This document shows, piece by piece, positions 13,499 to 24,572 of a stretch of 64,000 nt of DNA. The DNA is taken from positions 5,022,001 through 5,086,000 of the forward strand of contig JAYKYS010000012.1 in assembly GCA_036924285.1 (NCBI GenBank), in the 5' to 3' direction. Position 1 is the first letter of the stretch. Each line of letters begins with the position of its first letter. Source of the stretch: Asterella californica. Its lineage: Eukaryota > Streptophyta > Marchantiopsida > Marchantiales > Aytoniaceae. Position numbers and translations under genes: made by a program. The notes below the pieces were generated by a model, which saw nothing but the letters and a program-made list of their open reading frames with translations, was not told the origin of the DNA and made no database searches.

Positions 13499-14020
13499 TC
13501 GTGTCGGATATTGCGTGAAAGATGTCCAGGAAAACGCGAAGTTCCTGGCTGTGGAGATGCTGTGTGCTGAAACAAAGACAAGACAGAGAAAAACAACCAC
13601 AAAAACGAATGCTGCGATATATACCAACTCCAAATGTATGTACACTGTCGGTTCTTTCTCCTAAGAGCACAGAACTGAAAAAACAGACCAGAGCGGTCTG
13701 TAACATGCTTCAAAGTCCTTAAAAACAACCCTTGAATCACAACCCTGACCCAAAACCACCGAAGCGTAGCTCAAAGCAAGAGAAACTTCTCTTTGCTAAC
13801 AAACAGAGCCACAGTAGTATCACGCGATCCAAACCCAAGTCCAAACCACATCCATGTACAAGTTCTTAGCTAAAGCTAGCTACCCTAAGCTGTATATGAC
13901 CAACCAGAACTCTAACAAACTCAAAAGAGCAAAACCCGTAGCGAAGAACCCGAAAAAGATCTATCTGAGAACTTCCTCCTTTCGCCGAACGGACTTCAGA
14001 TGTCGATAGGGTCTCCTCCG
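13499..14020. mobile_element. Truncated copy of LTR-like repeat X
   Basis: This segment matches 55884-56400 over about 500 bp in the same orientation: both begin T(A/G)TCGTGTC, then share GCGTGAAGATGTC-like sequence, the TAGCTAAAGCTAGCTACC block and AAAAAGATCTATCTGAGAAC. Here the homology stops near 14020, while the copy at 55.9 kb continues to 57586. It appears to be a 5'-terminal fragment of the same LTR. Confidence 0.7.
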
Positions 14021-14169
14021 CTGTCGTGTTGAGAGTTTTTCTTGGGAAGGGCGGAACCTGACTGTGGTATGATCGTGAAGGCTGTGGGAAGACTACTTGG
14101 GGAAGTGCTGGGCTTCAAGCTATGGTTGTTTACTATACAGAGATAGGCTTCAGGTCATAAGGGGCACGA

Positions 14170-15060
14170 GATATGGATAGAAACTTTCTGAACAGAGAAA
14201 TTACGGCAATTTCTGATACCCAGATAGCTATTTCGACCTATAACAAGAAATTGGCTCGATCAACTTCAAAGTTTCTTACAGGATTTGCAGTACACAGCTT
14301 GCTAAACACTCCTGTGAAGTTGGGTCTCCTGATTGTACACAGAACTCCAGATCTCGTTCTCTGAAGTTGCTGCTCTAGATTGCGAGCTTTTCAGACCCCC
14401 TCAGCTTCAGCGGCCGTCCTGAATTACTCAATAACTCAAATCGCTTGAAACTTTTTGGACAGTCGTAGTCCTGCTGACAGTGAACGCAACCACGAAGGTT
14501 TGAAGCGATTTCCTCGATTCTGCTGCAATTGACACTCAAAACCCCAAAATCAACAAAAGTGAAGCAGTTTTAGCACAATCCGAACTTCAATTGAGCATAA
14601 CTCCTTGTTTATTGATCCAAATCGATCAAGAATTTCACTGACAGTGCTTGGCTCGACGAGCTCTATCTCTCTGTGCTCTCATATTTTGCAGTGCCCTCAC
14701 CAATTGCTCGAAATCCTCTTTAGAGCTCTGTTTCTAAGTTTAGAGTTACATAAAAGACAAAAATGAACCAATGAGAGTTCATAGCTCCATTTGGTTGTCC
14801 TTTTGTGCCTTAAACCACATGGTAACTTATCTACACTCATAGGCAACCATGTCAAGCCCCCTAGAGTGCCAACGTAAAACTTAAACTACCTAAAACAACA
14901 CGCAGCCCCGAAAGATAACTTAAATCAGCTAGAAAGCGTGCATGAGCGACACGCAAATACAACCCATGAGCTTAAATCCTATCGACATGGTAATCAACCT
15001 ACTAAGACTCAAAATATATAACATCTTCCAAAAATAGACGTCTCTGATGTCTTAACTTCA
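14170..15060 (-). mobile_element. 3' LTR-like region of gypsy element A
   Basis: This region is homologous to 45696-46500 and 58150-59400. Shared blocks include CCCAGAT.GCTA.TTCGACC, CTGGTTGTACACAG, GGTTTGAAGCGATT and CTGCTGCAATTGACAC. It lies immediately downstream (minus-strand sense) of the integrase C-terminus of element A, the place expected for the 3' UTR and 3' LTR. The exact LTR edges are not resolvable because repeat X abuts it. Confidence 0.65.
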
Positions 15061-15173
15061 CTCAGAGAGACTAACGTCTGACAGAGAAGTGAATCATTTA
15101 CTATGAGAAATGATTCACCTCACGACATCCACCTCCTCCAAACCTGCACATCCTCCGGCATGTGCCAACTTGT

Positions 15174-16316
15174 TCAATCTTCTGCTTGTTCTTCTTCATT
15201 GTCACTCTCCTCCTCCTCAGCCTCATCAGATACTGGGACGTCTCCGTCTCTTGTTGTCCTCAGCTCTGACTCCAGAAAGTTGAATAACTCGACTGACCCT
15301 CCGCGTCTCTTGAACAGTTTCACACGTTTGCCAGCCACGGAAAGCTTCAAAGGAGTACCATCCAACTCACGCAAACTATAAGTAACATTCTCATACACAT
15401 CTAGCACAACATAAGGCCCGAACCATCTTTGAGAGAACTTACGAAGTGTAGAATGCTGATTCTCCAACGTGCTATCATATATCAGAACCCAATCACCAAC
15501 ATGTATTGGCTTCGGTCGTAGTCGGTGAGTCTTGTCAAAATGTTCCTTGTTTCTGACTCGAGCCATCTTCAACCTCTCCTACGCATCAGCAAGATCCTCC
15601 TCCCTTCGCTCCAACTGCCTAATACGTAAAACAAGGAGTGAAGCACGATCTATACCATCTTCCCACGGTAGCGTAGCCCATGTAGGAAAGTGCTCCTCAG
15701 CAGGCATGATCGGTTTCTGTCCCAGCATAAGCTCAATTGACATATAGCCAGTCGTAGTACAGTGTGTAGTTCTATCAGCCCATAAAGCAATGGAAGTAGT
15801 CTCGGCCATTCTCTAGGCCTACCATCACATGCTTTCACTAAAGCATGAACAATAGAAGGGTGTCCTCGTTCACTCTTACCGATGTCCTCTGGATTCATAG
15901 CAGTATAAGTCGAAGCTTTACTCCATAACGAGCAAAAAACTCCTTCACTTCAGTGCCTCTCAACTCGCCTCTATCTGCACGTAATCTCCCAACCGATTCA
16001 TAACGACAAATGATATCTTCAAGCACGAACATGCAGATATTCTCTGTAGTCTTCGTCCGTAGTGCTCATTCCTCCACATAGTTGGAGAGATCCTCTCGAG
16101 CCAACACCAAGTAACGCATCCCCCATAACCCCGGTGGCATCATCACAAGATCAAGAACCCACTGAAAATGAATACTAAGTGGATAAGTAGGTACAAGCTC
16201 ATCTTTGTAACGGACTTTAGAGTAGAACTAGCAGTGCAGACACGACCCAACAAAGTCCACCACGTCTTGATACAAACCCTTCCACCAATAACGCTCCTTC
16301 ATCTTCGTGTAGGTAG
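15174..16316 (-). pseudogene. Element A: Ty3/gypsy integrase fragment
   Basis: Read on the minus strand from 16316 downward, several frames together encode a gypsy integrase core (AREDLSN.VEGRALRTKT-type residues, DRGEL, and a GKSERGHPS stretch around the third acidic residue). The longest uninterrupted part (15572-15174, 132 aa) follows, with HRLRPKPIHVGDWVL and a GPY/F motif (WFGPYVVLDV), ending in an acidic tail. Frameshifts and stops separate the parts. It is cut at its upstream end, precisely at 16316/16317, by repeat S, just after the zinc-finger linker region. The same family occurs in elements B/C and D. Confidence 0.85.
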
Positions 16317-17410
16317 TGTGGTGCCCACAAATTACAGGATTCACGAATTTTTGAAATTTTTGAGATTAATAACTTATCTGTATAACTGAAGAAGCGTTGT
16401 TACTTAAGATTACGGCTTCCTTAGCAGGAAGATGATCTTAAGGGCTGTTTGTAATATTAAGTTGACTTCTTCGAAAGACGAGCGTCTTTTCGGAAGACTG
16501 TCTTCGGAAGACGAAAGACGGCGGAAGGCGGAAGACGGCGGAAGACACGCATCTTCCGGAAGACGGCAACCATGGAAGCTTAACCACGTAAGGAGTAGGT
16601 GCACCTACCAGGTAGCACCAAATCGGTTAGGTAGGTCAGGAGGGTCGAAATCTCTAAACTACAGGGAAGATGCGCAGGAAGCGCATTAGCACAGAAACCT
16701 ACCTGCTTCCCGCATCGAGAGACTAGAGACCGAGAAGATCGATTCAGGCAGCGAGTTGATTTGAGTGAGGAAATCAGCAAGTGAAATCGAATGAGGTTAG
16801 GATCGATTCGAAGCTAGAAGAAAGACGAAGTCGAATTACTGAGCGCAGAAGAGTGTCGAGCTGAAGACGGTTTTCTGTGAGCTCCCGGAAGCTGACATTG
16901 GAGGATGGCTGAGTGGAATCGAAGGTGGAATTGAGGCGTAGCCAGAAGCTGACCGTGGAAGCAGCCCTGTGGAGTCGCATTGGAGCTGGAACCAGAGCCA
17001 GAAGCGCGCGGAAGAGCGAAGATAGCTCGGGAAGTCGACAGAAGACAGTAGAGGTTCTTCCCATGTTCTCTTCCCCTTCCTCACTTCTTCTCACCTTTGC
17101 TTGTTGTTTGCAGGCAGCCTGATCGATCAATCCCCCACCTCTATTTTCCTATTGTGACCTTGGGGGCGGAAGCGCTACCCTTCCTGCTTCTTCCCGAGTT
17201 CAATTCGAGCTTTCCTACCCCTAGCCCTCAAATTGGAGGTCCCCGCTATCAATTTTCCTATCCTACCATCTCTCTACTCCCGAAACCTTGAACAGAAGAC
17301 GCTTCGGAAGATCTGAACATCTTTGGAAGACGCTTCTGAGATTGGAACATCTTCGGAAACCTGACATCTTCGAAAGACTGTCTTCGGAAGACTGTCTTCG
17401 GAAGTCGACT
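16317..17410 (+). mobile_element. Repeat S, left part, inserted into integrase of element A
   Basis: This begins TGTGGTGCCCACAA directly after integrase sequence ending GTAGGTAG, and is homologous to 35921-37000 (starting TGCGGTGCCTACAA). Shared blocks include the TTACTTAAGATT...CTTAGCAGGAAGATGATCTTAAGG segment and many TCTTCGGAAGAC-type motifs. TG at the start and the abrupt interruption of a gypsy ORF suggest an LTR. The right part of the same repeat lies away at 20267-20965. No matching terminal duplication was found at the other end. Confidence 0.65.
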
Positions 17411-18540
17411 GTACACATTTCGATTCGTGTTTTCTTGTCCATTAATTATATAACACGATAATACATCAGCTAGGTACAAATGCTCGATATGCCATAGCAT
17501 GATTCAATATGTTCACATGTAAGGATATTTAAGATATGTCAGATTGTCATCAAGGTGCTAAATGAATACATTTGCGAGATAGAGTTTGATAATAAAGTAT
17601 CTTATTTTTGCATAAAGAATGATAAAAAAACTATCCAAAATAATGACAATTTATGAGAATTAAACTTGTTGTCAATAGTCTGTTACATGAGAAAAACTAC
17701 CTAATGAACACCAAACGAATGGATGACCCATCAAGCCAAACAAAAGGGAAAAAGAACCTAAAGGGCCAAGCACCTAGCATCACCAAAAGGTGAAGAGAAA
17801 ATCGAGGCTAATCCTCGCAATCTCTAAATCTAGAGTCGTGAAACATTCTAAAATATCAAACGTCCATAAATCAGATCTTGCATATAATCGGTGTACAAAA
17901 ATTGACGTCGTCTATTGCAATTGCTCTCTTGTAGATCACACGAACAAAAGCTCTCTGGAGAGCAATAGAAACACATTGTTAATAGATACTTTAAAATATC
18001 TATTAACAGTAGCTCATAACAATCAAGACCCGTTCATTGGATCCCCGGGCAATACAATCATTCATGAAGAGTCAAGAAAGAATATATGTATGAATTTCAC
18101 TAATTTTATAAATGTGAGTTTTTGCACGTGGATATACATTTACGAATATCATAATTCAGTATTCACAATCAGGTGTTTTGCACAAGTATGCACTTTATAC
18201 AACTTATGTTACAATAATAAGAAAATCTATATTTTATTTTGAATTCTAAGGATAAATTAAGCGATACACATGTGTGTCTCACGATATGAATAATATATGA
18301 ATATCTAAAAATAAATGAGATTATTATGAAACTCGAGCGGATTAAAAAGACTAATACATGTAGTAGATCTAGAAGACGCTTGAGCCAGAAAATCGCGTTC
18401 ATGCAATGCATGGATGCAAACGAGTGAGGAGGAATGAGTTGGAGAAAGTGACACTAACATCTATGAAATCGATGGATGCCAAAAGGAAGAGGGAGTTGTC
18501 AAGAAAGAAAATGATATTTATGAGGAGGCACCTAAACCCT
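17411..18540. other. AT-rich spacer between S-left and element A
   Basis: No gene is supported. A plus-strand open frame of 150 codons (17790-18242) exists but has a composition typical of AT-rich non-coding DNA and no recognisable domain. The origin of this spacer is unclear; element A should have its reverse transcriptase and RNase H in this interval and neither is visible. Confidence 0.45.
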
Positions 18541-18847
18541 AAAACTCCTGTACAACGCAGATTTGCTGCACACCCCTCCATCTGCCTTCTACTCTTCTCA
18601 GTCAAATCCTCTATCCGCGTGAACTCACTCCAATCATCAGAACTGAAAGCCATCAAACCAGATTTCCAACTATATACAGTGCAACTACTTTCTGAATCTT
18701 GAGCAGCCTTTCCATCAGCCTCCTGTGATCCCTCAGGCTGCTCAAGCGGGATCATAGTAGTAGTAGATCCATCACTCTCGCTATCCCGTCTTACAAGAGC
18801 GGTTTCTGAAAACCCTTACCCCTACAGATAAGAGAATCTCTCAAGGT
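18541..18847 (-). pseudogene. Element A: protease to reverse-transcriptase linker, degraded
   Basis: This is nucleotide-level homologous to 33985-34250 of element B/C (for example CTCCTGTACAACGCA, CTGTGATCCCTC and AAGAGAATCTCTCAAGG). In the intact family this region joins protease to reverse transcriptase. No continuous frame remains. Confidence 0.6.
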
Positions 18848-19228
18848 CTACCGGTTTCGTTCGTGGTTTGTACGAACAGTCAGAAACTGCACAGAACGTC
18901 TAACATCTGGACTACGGATCCTAGCGTAATGAGATCCGTCATCCATTATCTTGATCTCCATTCGAACTGCAATGATATAAGGCTGACCAAGAATCACAAG
19001 ATATGAAGCAGAAGATTGCACGAAGAAGTGATGATCTACATCCACATCACCTATCTTCACCTTCACATTAGGACAAGCGCCGTATAGCTCACCTTTTTGG
19101 TTGTTTGCAGCACGTAACACCCAACCATGGTTCAGCTGAATAGGCCACTGACCTCTCTCGTACACCTCCCGTGACATGATGTTGATCTCAGATCCGTGAT
19201 CAACTAAAGCAGCAACAGGTTCAGTCAA
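18848..19228 (-). pseudogene. Element A: retroviral-type aspartic protease
   Basis: A 126-aa minus-strand frame with the protease active-site segment ALVDHGSEINIMS, in which the usual D-S/T-G is D-H-G. A second conserved block (YLVILGQPYI) corresponds to the ILG motif of retropepsins. It overlaps the upstream gag frame by 4 bases (ATGA-type overlap around 19225-19228), consistent with a frameshifted gag-pro arrangement or decay. It would process the gag-pol polyprotein in virus-like particles. Confidence 0.8.
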
Positions 19229-20266
19229 ACTTCCAAGACAAACTCGTGTAGCTGTCGTAGCACGAGCCCAATGTCTCCTTCTGAAGTCACTATCAGTACT
19301 AGGCTCTCCTCGCCAGCTTCCTCATCATCAAACTCAATAGTGTTGGTATCAGCAACCAACGCTTCTTGCTGATATCCCTTGTCATCAGCTTCCTGAAAAT
19401 GCACCTTTCCAAACTCTGCATCATTCACAGAAGCTCCTACCACATCTATCATTTGGCTTTCTACCTGCTCGGACATCACCTGTCTCTTGCGCTTGATGCT
19501 GTCGATGATCAGTTCGTGAAACTCCCTCTTTGCAATACCAAGAACTTCCCGAAGAGAAAACTCGATTCGCGTATCCAGTATCCTCTGCTCCAAGATGCTC
19601 TTCAGATTAGTAGAAGTTTCAATATCAGCTGCCAACTTGTAAGTCGGTCCCTTCTCCTTCTCTTGGACAGTAAACCGCCTACCAGCAGTCGTTGGCTCCT
19701 GCTGGGATCTCTGCACATCCTCCATAGGACCTGGTGCAGGTGGAGGAGCTGCAGAAGTAGACGGGATGTCCTCATGAAGAGCCGCTCGTCTCCTTGTGAC
19801 TCTCCGTCTATCCCCAGTCTCCTCAGGAACTCCAGTATCAAGTTCAGAGGCTTCTCGTCGTCTCTTTTCTTCCACAGAAGCATCCTGCCAATGAACGTGT
19901 CTATCTACATCCAAGAATGCTCTGATAGAAGCAGCATCTACAGAATCTCCCCATCCTGTGATCCTACGAATAGACTCGGCTCCTCTCTTCAGTATCTCAT
20001 AAGGAACTGGAGCCACACTCTTCTCAGCAGTCCTATCTAGCAATGTAGGACTAGAAGAGACCTCAATATGCCCAGCATATACATCAGAATTTACCAGCGG
20101 TGCCATCAACGCAGTTGCTGCTGCAGCCGTAGCAATCTGAGGTAGACTTCTCATGCCTCCTCGTCCAAACTGCGTGCTCAACGGCTCTCCAGTAGAAGAA
20201 AGGTGCAGCCTACCGTTCTGATAGCGAACCACACCATCTCGCAAAGCAGCTGTGAGCTCTTGACAG
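19225..20266 (-). pseudogene. Element A: C-terminal gag / pre-protease region
   Basis: The frame of 339 codons (20244-19225) is the longest gypsy-derived frame in the window after the integrase of element F. It contains VVRYQNGRLHL, a Pro-rich hinge (STSAAPPPAPGP), EKGPTYKLAADIETSTNL and a LREVLGIAKREFHELIID helix. The same blocks occur in element C (43875-42803) and, more distantly, in D (54652-54455). The conserved sequence just upstream still encodes the last zinc-knuckle Cys before it is cut at 20266/20267 by repeat S, so the gag N-terminus is missing. Confidence 0.8.
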
Positions 20267-20965
20267 TCTCCTCGGAAGTTGAAAATCGGGAACTAGGCCC
20301 ATGCCTCCCGATCTTCCAAGCTTCTCCAATCCACATCTTCCTAGAGAGACTAGAAGACTGGAATGGCTGGCAAAATGCGCGAGAAGACGTGAGGGTCCAT
20401 TTCGGGTCTCTTCTGTCCGACCCATAGCAGTCCATTCCTTCTTCTTCCCGAATTTAGGAGAGAGTCGTGAGAAGTCTTGTTGACAGAATCTGGAGAGAAT
20501 GGTCGAGGGTCATGTCTTCCCATCATGCAGCAAGCTTCTTCTGAGTGTGTACGAGGGTGAGAAGTCAGAAGAACAGAGTGCAAATATCTTGAGTCTGTTG
20601 TGAGAATAGATTGCGCGTAGGAAGAAGAAGACAGGTGAGACCAGTGAATGGAAGTCTGACTTCGGGAGGTCTTCCGAGAAAGACATTGAATCGGAAGCTG
20701 TCTTGGGAGTCTTCCCAGAGGTCACTGTCACCGCAGGAGCCCGCAACCATCTTCTGATCCTGTTATGCACTCTACTTCTCGCGAATCTTGTATCTTCTGA
20801 TAGGAAGTAGGATGTAATGCAAGGTGGGTTGTCTTCTTAGGAATCCATGCGAGGCCTTGCTTAGTTAGGATTGTTTAGATATAGCTCGGAAGACGAGAGC
20901 TATCTAGGAAGTACTGTTAGAATCCCGGAAGACGGAGTAGCTGTCTTCTGGAAGACTAGTTTCTT
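20267..20965 (+). mobile_element. Repeat S, right part
   Basis: This is homologous to 37090-37775. Shared blocks include GCCTCCC.ATCTTCC, CACATCTTCCTAG, GGTCATGTCTTCC, GCAACAAGCTTCTTCTGAG-type sequence and CTGTCTTCTGGAAGACTAG. Together with 16317-17410 it makes up one S repeat as seen uninterrupted at 35921-37775, but here the two parts are separated by gag/protease of element A and a spacer. Confidence 0.65.
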
Positions 20966-23900
20966 CGAGTTCCAGAAAGTGCTTATTATCTCCATTATTA
21001 TGAGAGAAATTTGAAGAGTAATATATCTCTGAGCACACTTATATTTTCTTTGTAAAATTTCACTACTCTAAATGTTAATATTTGCTAGAAGAGTTAGGTA
21101 ATAAATTAAAATGCTCCATATCTCTTCCTCCGGGGTGAATGAGAAATCGGAGAAAGGAGACAGCCGACGAAAGCGAACCCAAAAATATGAGCGACGAATA
21201 GACTGTGTGGTGGATTTTGAATTTTTCATCACATATATTGGTGCGATCGCTATGATTTTGGAGCGGACGCTTAAAATTTACTATATGCTTTAAATGTTTG
21301 GTGTTGTTTGGAGGTGTTTGGAGCTAGAATAGGTTGGACACCTCGTGAGACATGCCCTGGTGTTTTGGAGAGCTCATTGTTGGAGATATTATTTTGGGAG
21401 GTCATTGTTTGGAGATCTCACTGTTGTCTACTTCGTGACTTGGTGTTATTTGTGATTCTTTTTTGCTACTTGGAGAGCAACCATGAAGGTTTTGACATCG
21501 TTGCTTCTTTTGCACTCTCGTTCTTTGCTTCTTTGCTTTGAGAACCTTCTTCATTCATTATGCTTGTTCTCGCAGGCTGCCGTCACTCTTGTCTCTTCGG
21601 TTGAACTACCGACGATCAGATCGAATTATTTTCTTTCGTTCCATTGGTTGTCAATATCGATTATCGATCATTTTCAACTTTTGTGGGTTCATCTTCTTCT
21701 AACTTCTTTTATACTAAAATCGTGAGGGATAAGGGGTAGGATCGTAAGAAGAACCACATGCGAAGGTGGACGGATCTACTTCTTTGTGCATCCACTCCAT
21801 TGTGCACCGGCTAGATAGAGACAATGATCGGCATTCCAACATGTAGACCTCAAAATGTAAAAAGTCACAAGAGGGGTGCATCATGGAGAACCCGCTTCCA
21901 TTTCAGAATCTGAATATTTCTCGGATGTGTAATGCTCGGCTTTGTAACTTGACATGCAAAGCTTGTAATATAAACCTCGAAACATATAAGGTGACAAGAG
22001 GGCTACATCATGAAAACTCTATTTTCAAACAGTGTCTCACGCATCTCTCATTCGCGGTGAGTCGAAAATAAAACTCCCAGCAAAATGTTAAAATCTCCAC
22101 AGCCACCTCAAACTTACCTCTGATGATTACACAAGCATGATAGTGAATATGCATGCTTAAATAGGCAGGGAAGCAAGGAAGTTAGACTTTACTGAATGAG
22201 GACAATGCTGGAGTGACTCCAATCAAAAGAAATGAATGGTGCTTTAACATTTCTCCTAAGATTGTAGGTTTACATACCATATTCTCACTGTATCCAAGTC
22301 GATCAGTTCCTTCATCACTCGGACAATACTGCTTAAATGTTTTGTTATAAATATTTTTCATTATTATATACTATAGTTATTCACCCCTCTTCCATCTGAA
22401 GATGGAACAGGATTGCAAGCTTAACACTAAATTTTCACCTAACCTTTTTGAATTAACCTTTCAGTTCAAAAACGGTTAGGTGAGAAATTAATGTCTGGAT
22501 TTAATGATTTTCTTACTTCAGGAGGTCCTCTCACTTGTACCCCCAGAAGCGCGTAGCCTTGCACTTCACTTATGGCTTTCTTCTAATATAGCCGCTGTTA
22601 CAAAATGATTAAGATTTAATAGTTAAGTTTAATTTTATTTTTTGTTGAGTTTATTCTAGATTTTTATATAACATTTATAATATATAAAAGGAGCAAAAGT
22701 TCTTAAAATTGTTTGAGCATGGTTAATCATTACTTTTGTGTATTATTCTCTCTCTCTGTTCACGACATAAAGTTAATGTGACTGTACCAAGAAAAGGAGG
22801 ATGACAGTTGGGCAAGAGATCCGTGATCGGGTTCTCACCCAAGAAAAGAAATATCTCCTGGAAATTGCTTGGACGGCTGAGATTGGCTGCTAAGGAGCCT
22901 TGACCGATACTGGTTCCTGGCATAGTGCCTGAATTCGTGAATTCGCGGAATGAACCGTCCGTCTTCCATATTCACGTAAGAGTGCACATCACGTACCATA
23001 GCTGGGATTCCTGCAAAGGTTCTCCTCGACATGGCATTTAAGTGTGTTGACCTGGCAGAACTAACGGACCCACGCATAGGTAAAAGGAAGTGCGAAGACG
23101 GAGTTGGTAGCTGGATAGTCACTTTCATACAGCAGTTCACCATGAGCAGGCGGAAATGTACATTACTGTACTACCGCACAGAAAGAAGATGCACTAGGGA
23201 GAGAATCCGAACCGCTTGTCGGAGGCTGCACGGCTGACGTGTGAGGGTTTGGTGGTGCGTTAATGAAAGGCTGATAAGTGCGAAACGGACACCGCCGGTA
23301 GCGTCTTCGAGCTCTGGGAGGCTGGCTGGCTGGTTGGCTTTATGCTTCTTGGACCTTGTCCCTCACGTTCTCATCGGGACGAGCTCGCGAACGAGCGAAG
23401 ACAGAATTTGCGCCCCAGCCGCGCCAGATGGTGCAGGTGAAGAGAGGGCAAGAGTACTTTCTTTCTATGGTCGGAATGCTCGTGTAATCTTGATTGGATT
23501 CTGAGGAGCGGCAGAGGATCTGTGCTACGGCTATTTGGCAGATCTGTGACGGGCTGGTAGTCCCTCCCAAAATTGTGGAATTGTCATGCAGTGAGCGTTC
23601 GTTCGTTCGATGCGTCGTCACCCTTCCTGCCGAGTTCTACAAGCCGATGATGATAGATCGATTCAGTTGTTGATTCGTGAAGAAGGTCGTCCTGGGTTTT
23701 GGCTGTGACATCCTCGTCGGGTTAGATGTACATGGCAGAGATCACGACTTCTGCGGATCCGTCGCCCCAATTTCCTTTCCCTCGCTCACGCAAATTTTGA
23801 AATTCTGTTCTACAAGGTCATTTGCCGATATTGTTTACACCACGTTTACCACCACGTTTGGATAAGAGGAGGAGAGCTTGGCACATGCTGCGGCTCTGCG

Positions 23901-24572
23901 CGTGACGTCTTCCACTGATTAGAAGCGCACGGCAGGTTTCTCAGAGTATGATTCTTAATACAGATTGTAACTTCTTCTACACCCCAAACTCATGCAATTC
24001 TCAAGATATTGTTTTCTAGACCGGGTGTCACACTTTTCGTCTTCCGCCTGCTGAAGATGGAAGAAGGAAAGAGTATGTGGAGGTTGTGATGGCAAGGTTG
24101 GGTGAGGACGTTCAGCTTTTGGTCTCGTACTTTAGGTTACAAGGACAAGGTTGCGAATTTGTTACCTGTAGGGTCAGAGGTGGCAGATAGAACTCTCGTT
24201 TGCGCGTTTAAGATTGGCGAAGGGAGAGAAGGTGTAGGTGTTCGTTCGGAGGCATACCAAGGTATTTCAGAAGCCTTTTGCGGGGTCGCAGGTGCAGGAA
24301 CGACTCGCTCCCGCCTGTTGACCATCGAAGAAGAAGAAGAGAAGAAGCCGAAGAAAGAGAAGAAGGTAGTAGAAGGAAGAAGAGGTACCACTGGAAGGCA
24401 GTGATCGCTCTCGGGCTGAAGAAGCCTCCTCCCGGTCATATTTAGCTCAAGGTCACACTATGGTAGTCCACGGAATTCAAGTCCAGACATCTGTCATTAG
24501 CCCGCTGAAGTCCTTCGGAAATCGTCGTGAAACGGCTGCGGTCGAAGGCTTCCTCACTTGCGTGTAGAGAAG
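20966..24572. other. Intergenic region upstream of the F-box gene
   Basis: No coding gene is supported. It holds a partial hairpin module (21090-21145), two diverged copies of an ACCTC.AAA...GTCACAAGAGGG unit (about 21845-22020), and an inverted hairpin module (22375-22500). A GAAGAAGAAGAGAAGAAGCC-type purine-rich stretch (24328-24392) and an ATATTTA box near 24438 lie in the likely promoter and 5' UTR of the F-box gene. Confidence 0.5.
22375..22500. repeat. Hairpin module, inverted copy
   Basis: Reverse-complement counterpart of the 11.3-kb and 11.7-kb modules: TTATTCACCCCTCTTCCATC, then GATTGCAAG, then a stem with arms TTTTCACCTAACC / GGTTAGGTGAGAAA (22432-22497). Arms and flanking CTTCCATC segment are conserved while the loops differ, as expected for copies of a small non-autonomous element. 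Confidence 0.6.

Noticed and set aside
17790..18242. 150-codon open frame on the plus strand
   Set aside because: AT-rich, no domain, composition typical of non-coding DNA; no neighbouring gene structure.
19366..20040. 224-codon plus-strand frame
   Set aside because: Exact antisense of the gag frame of element A; a shadow.
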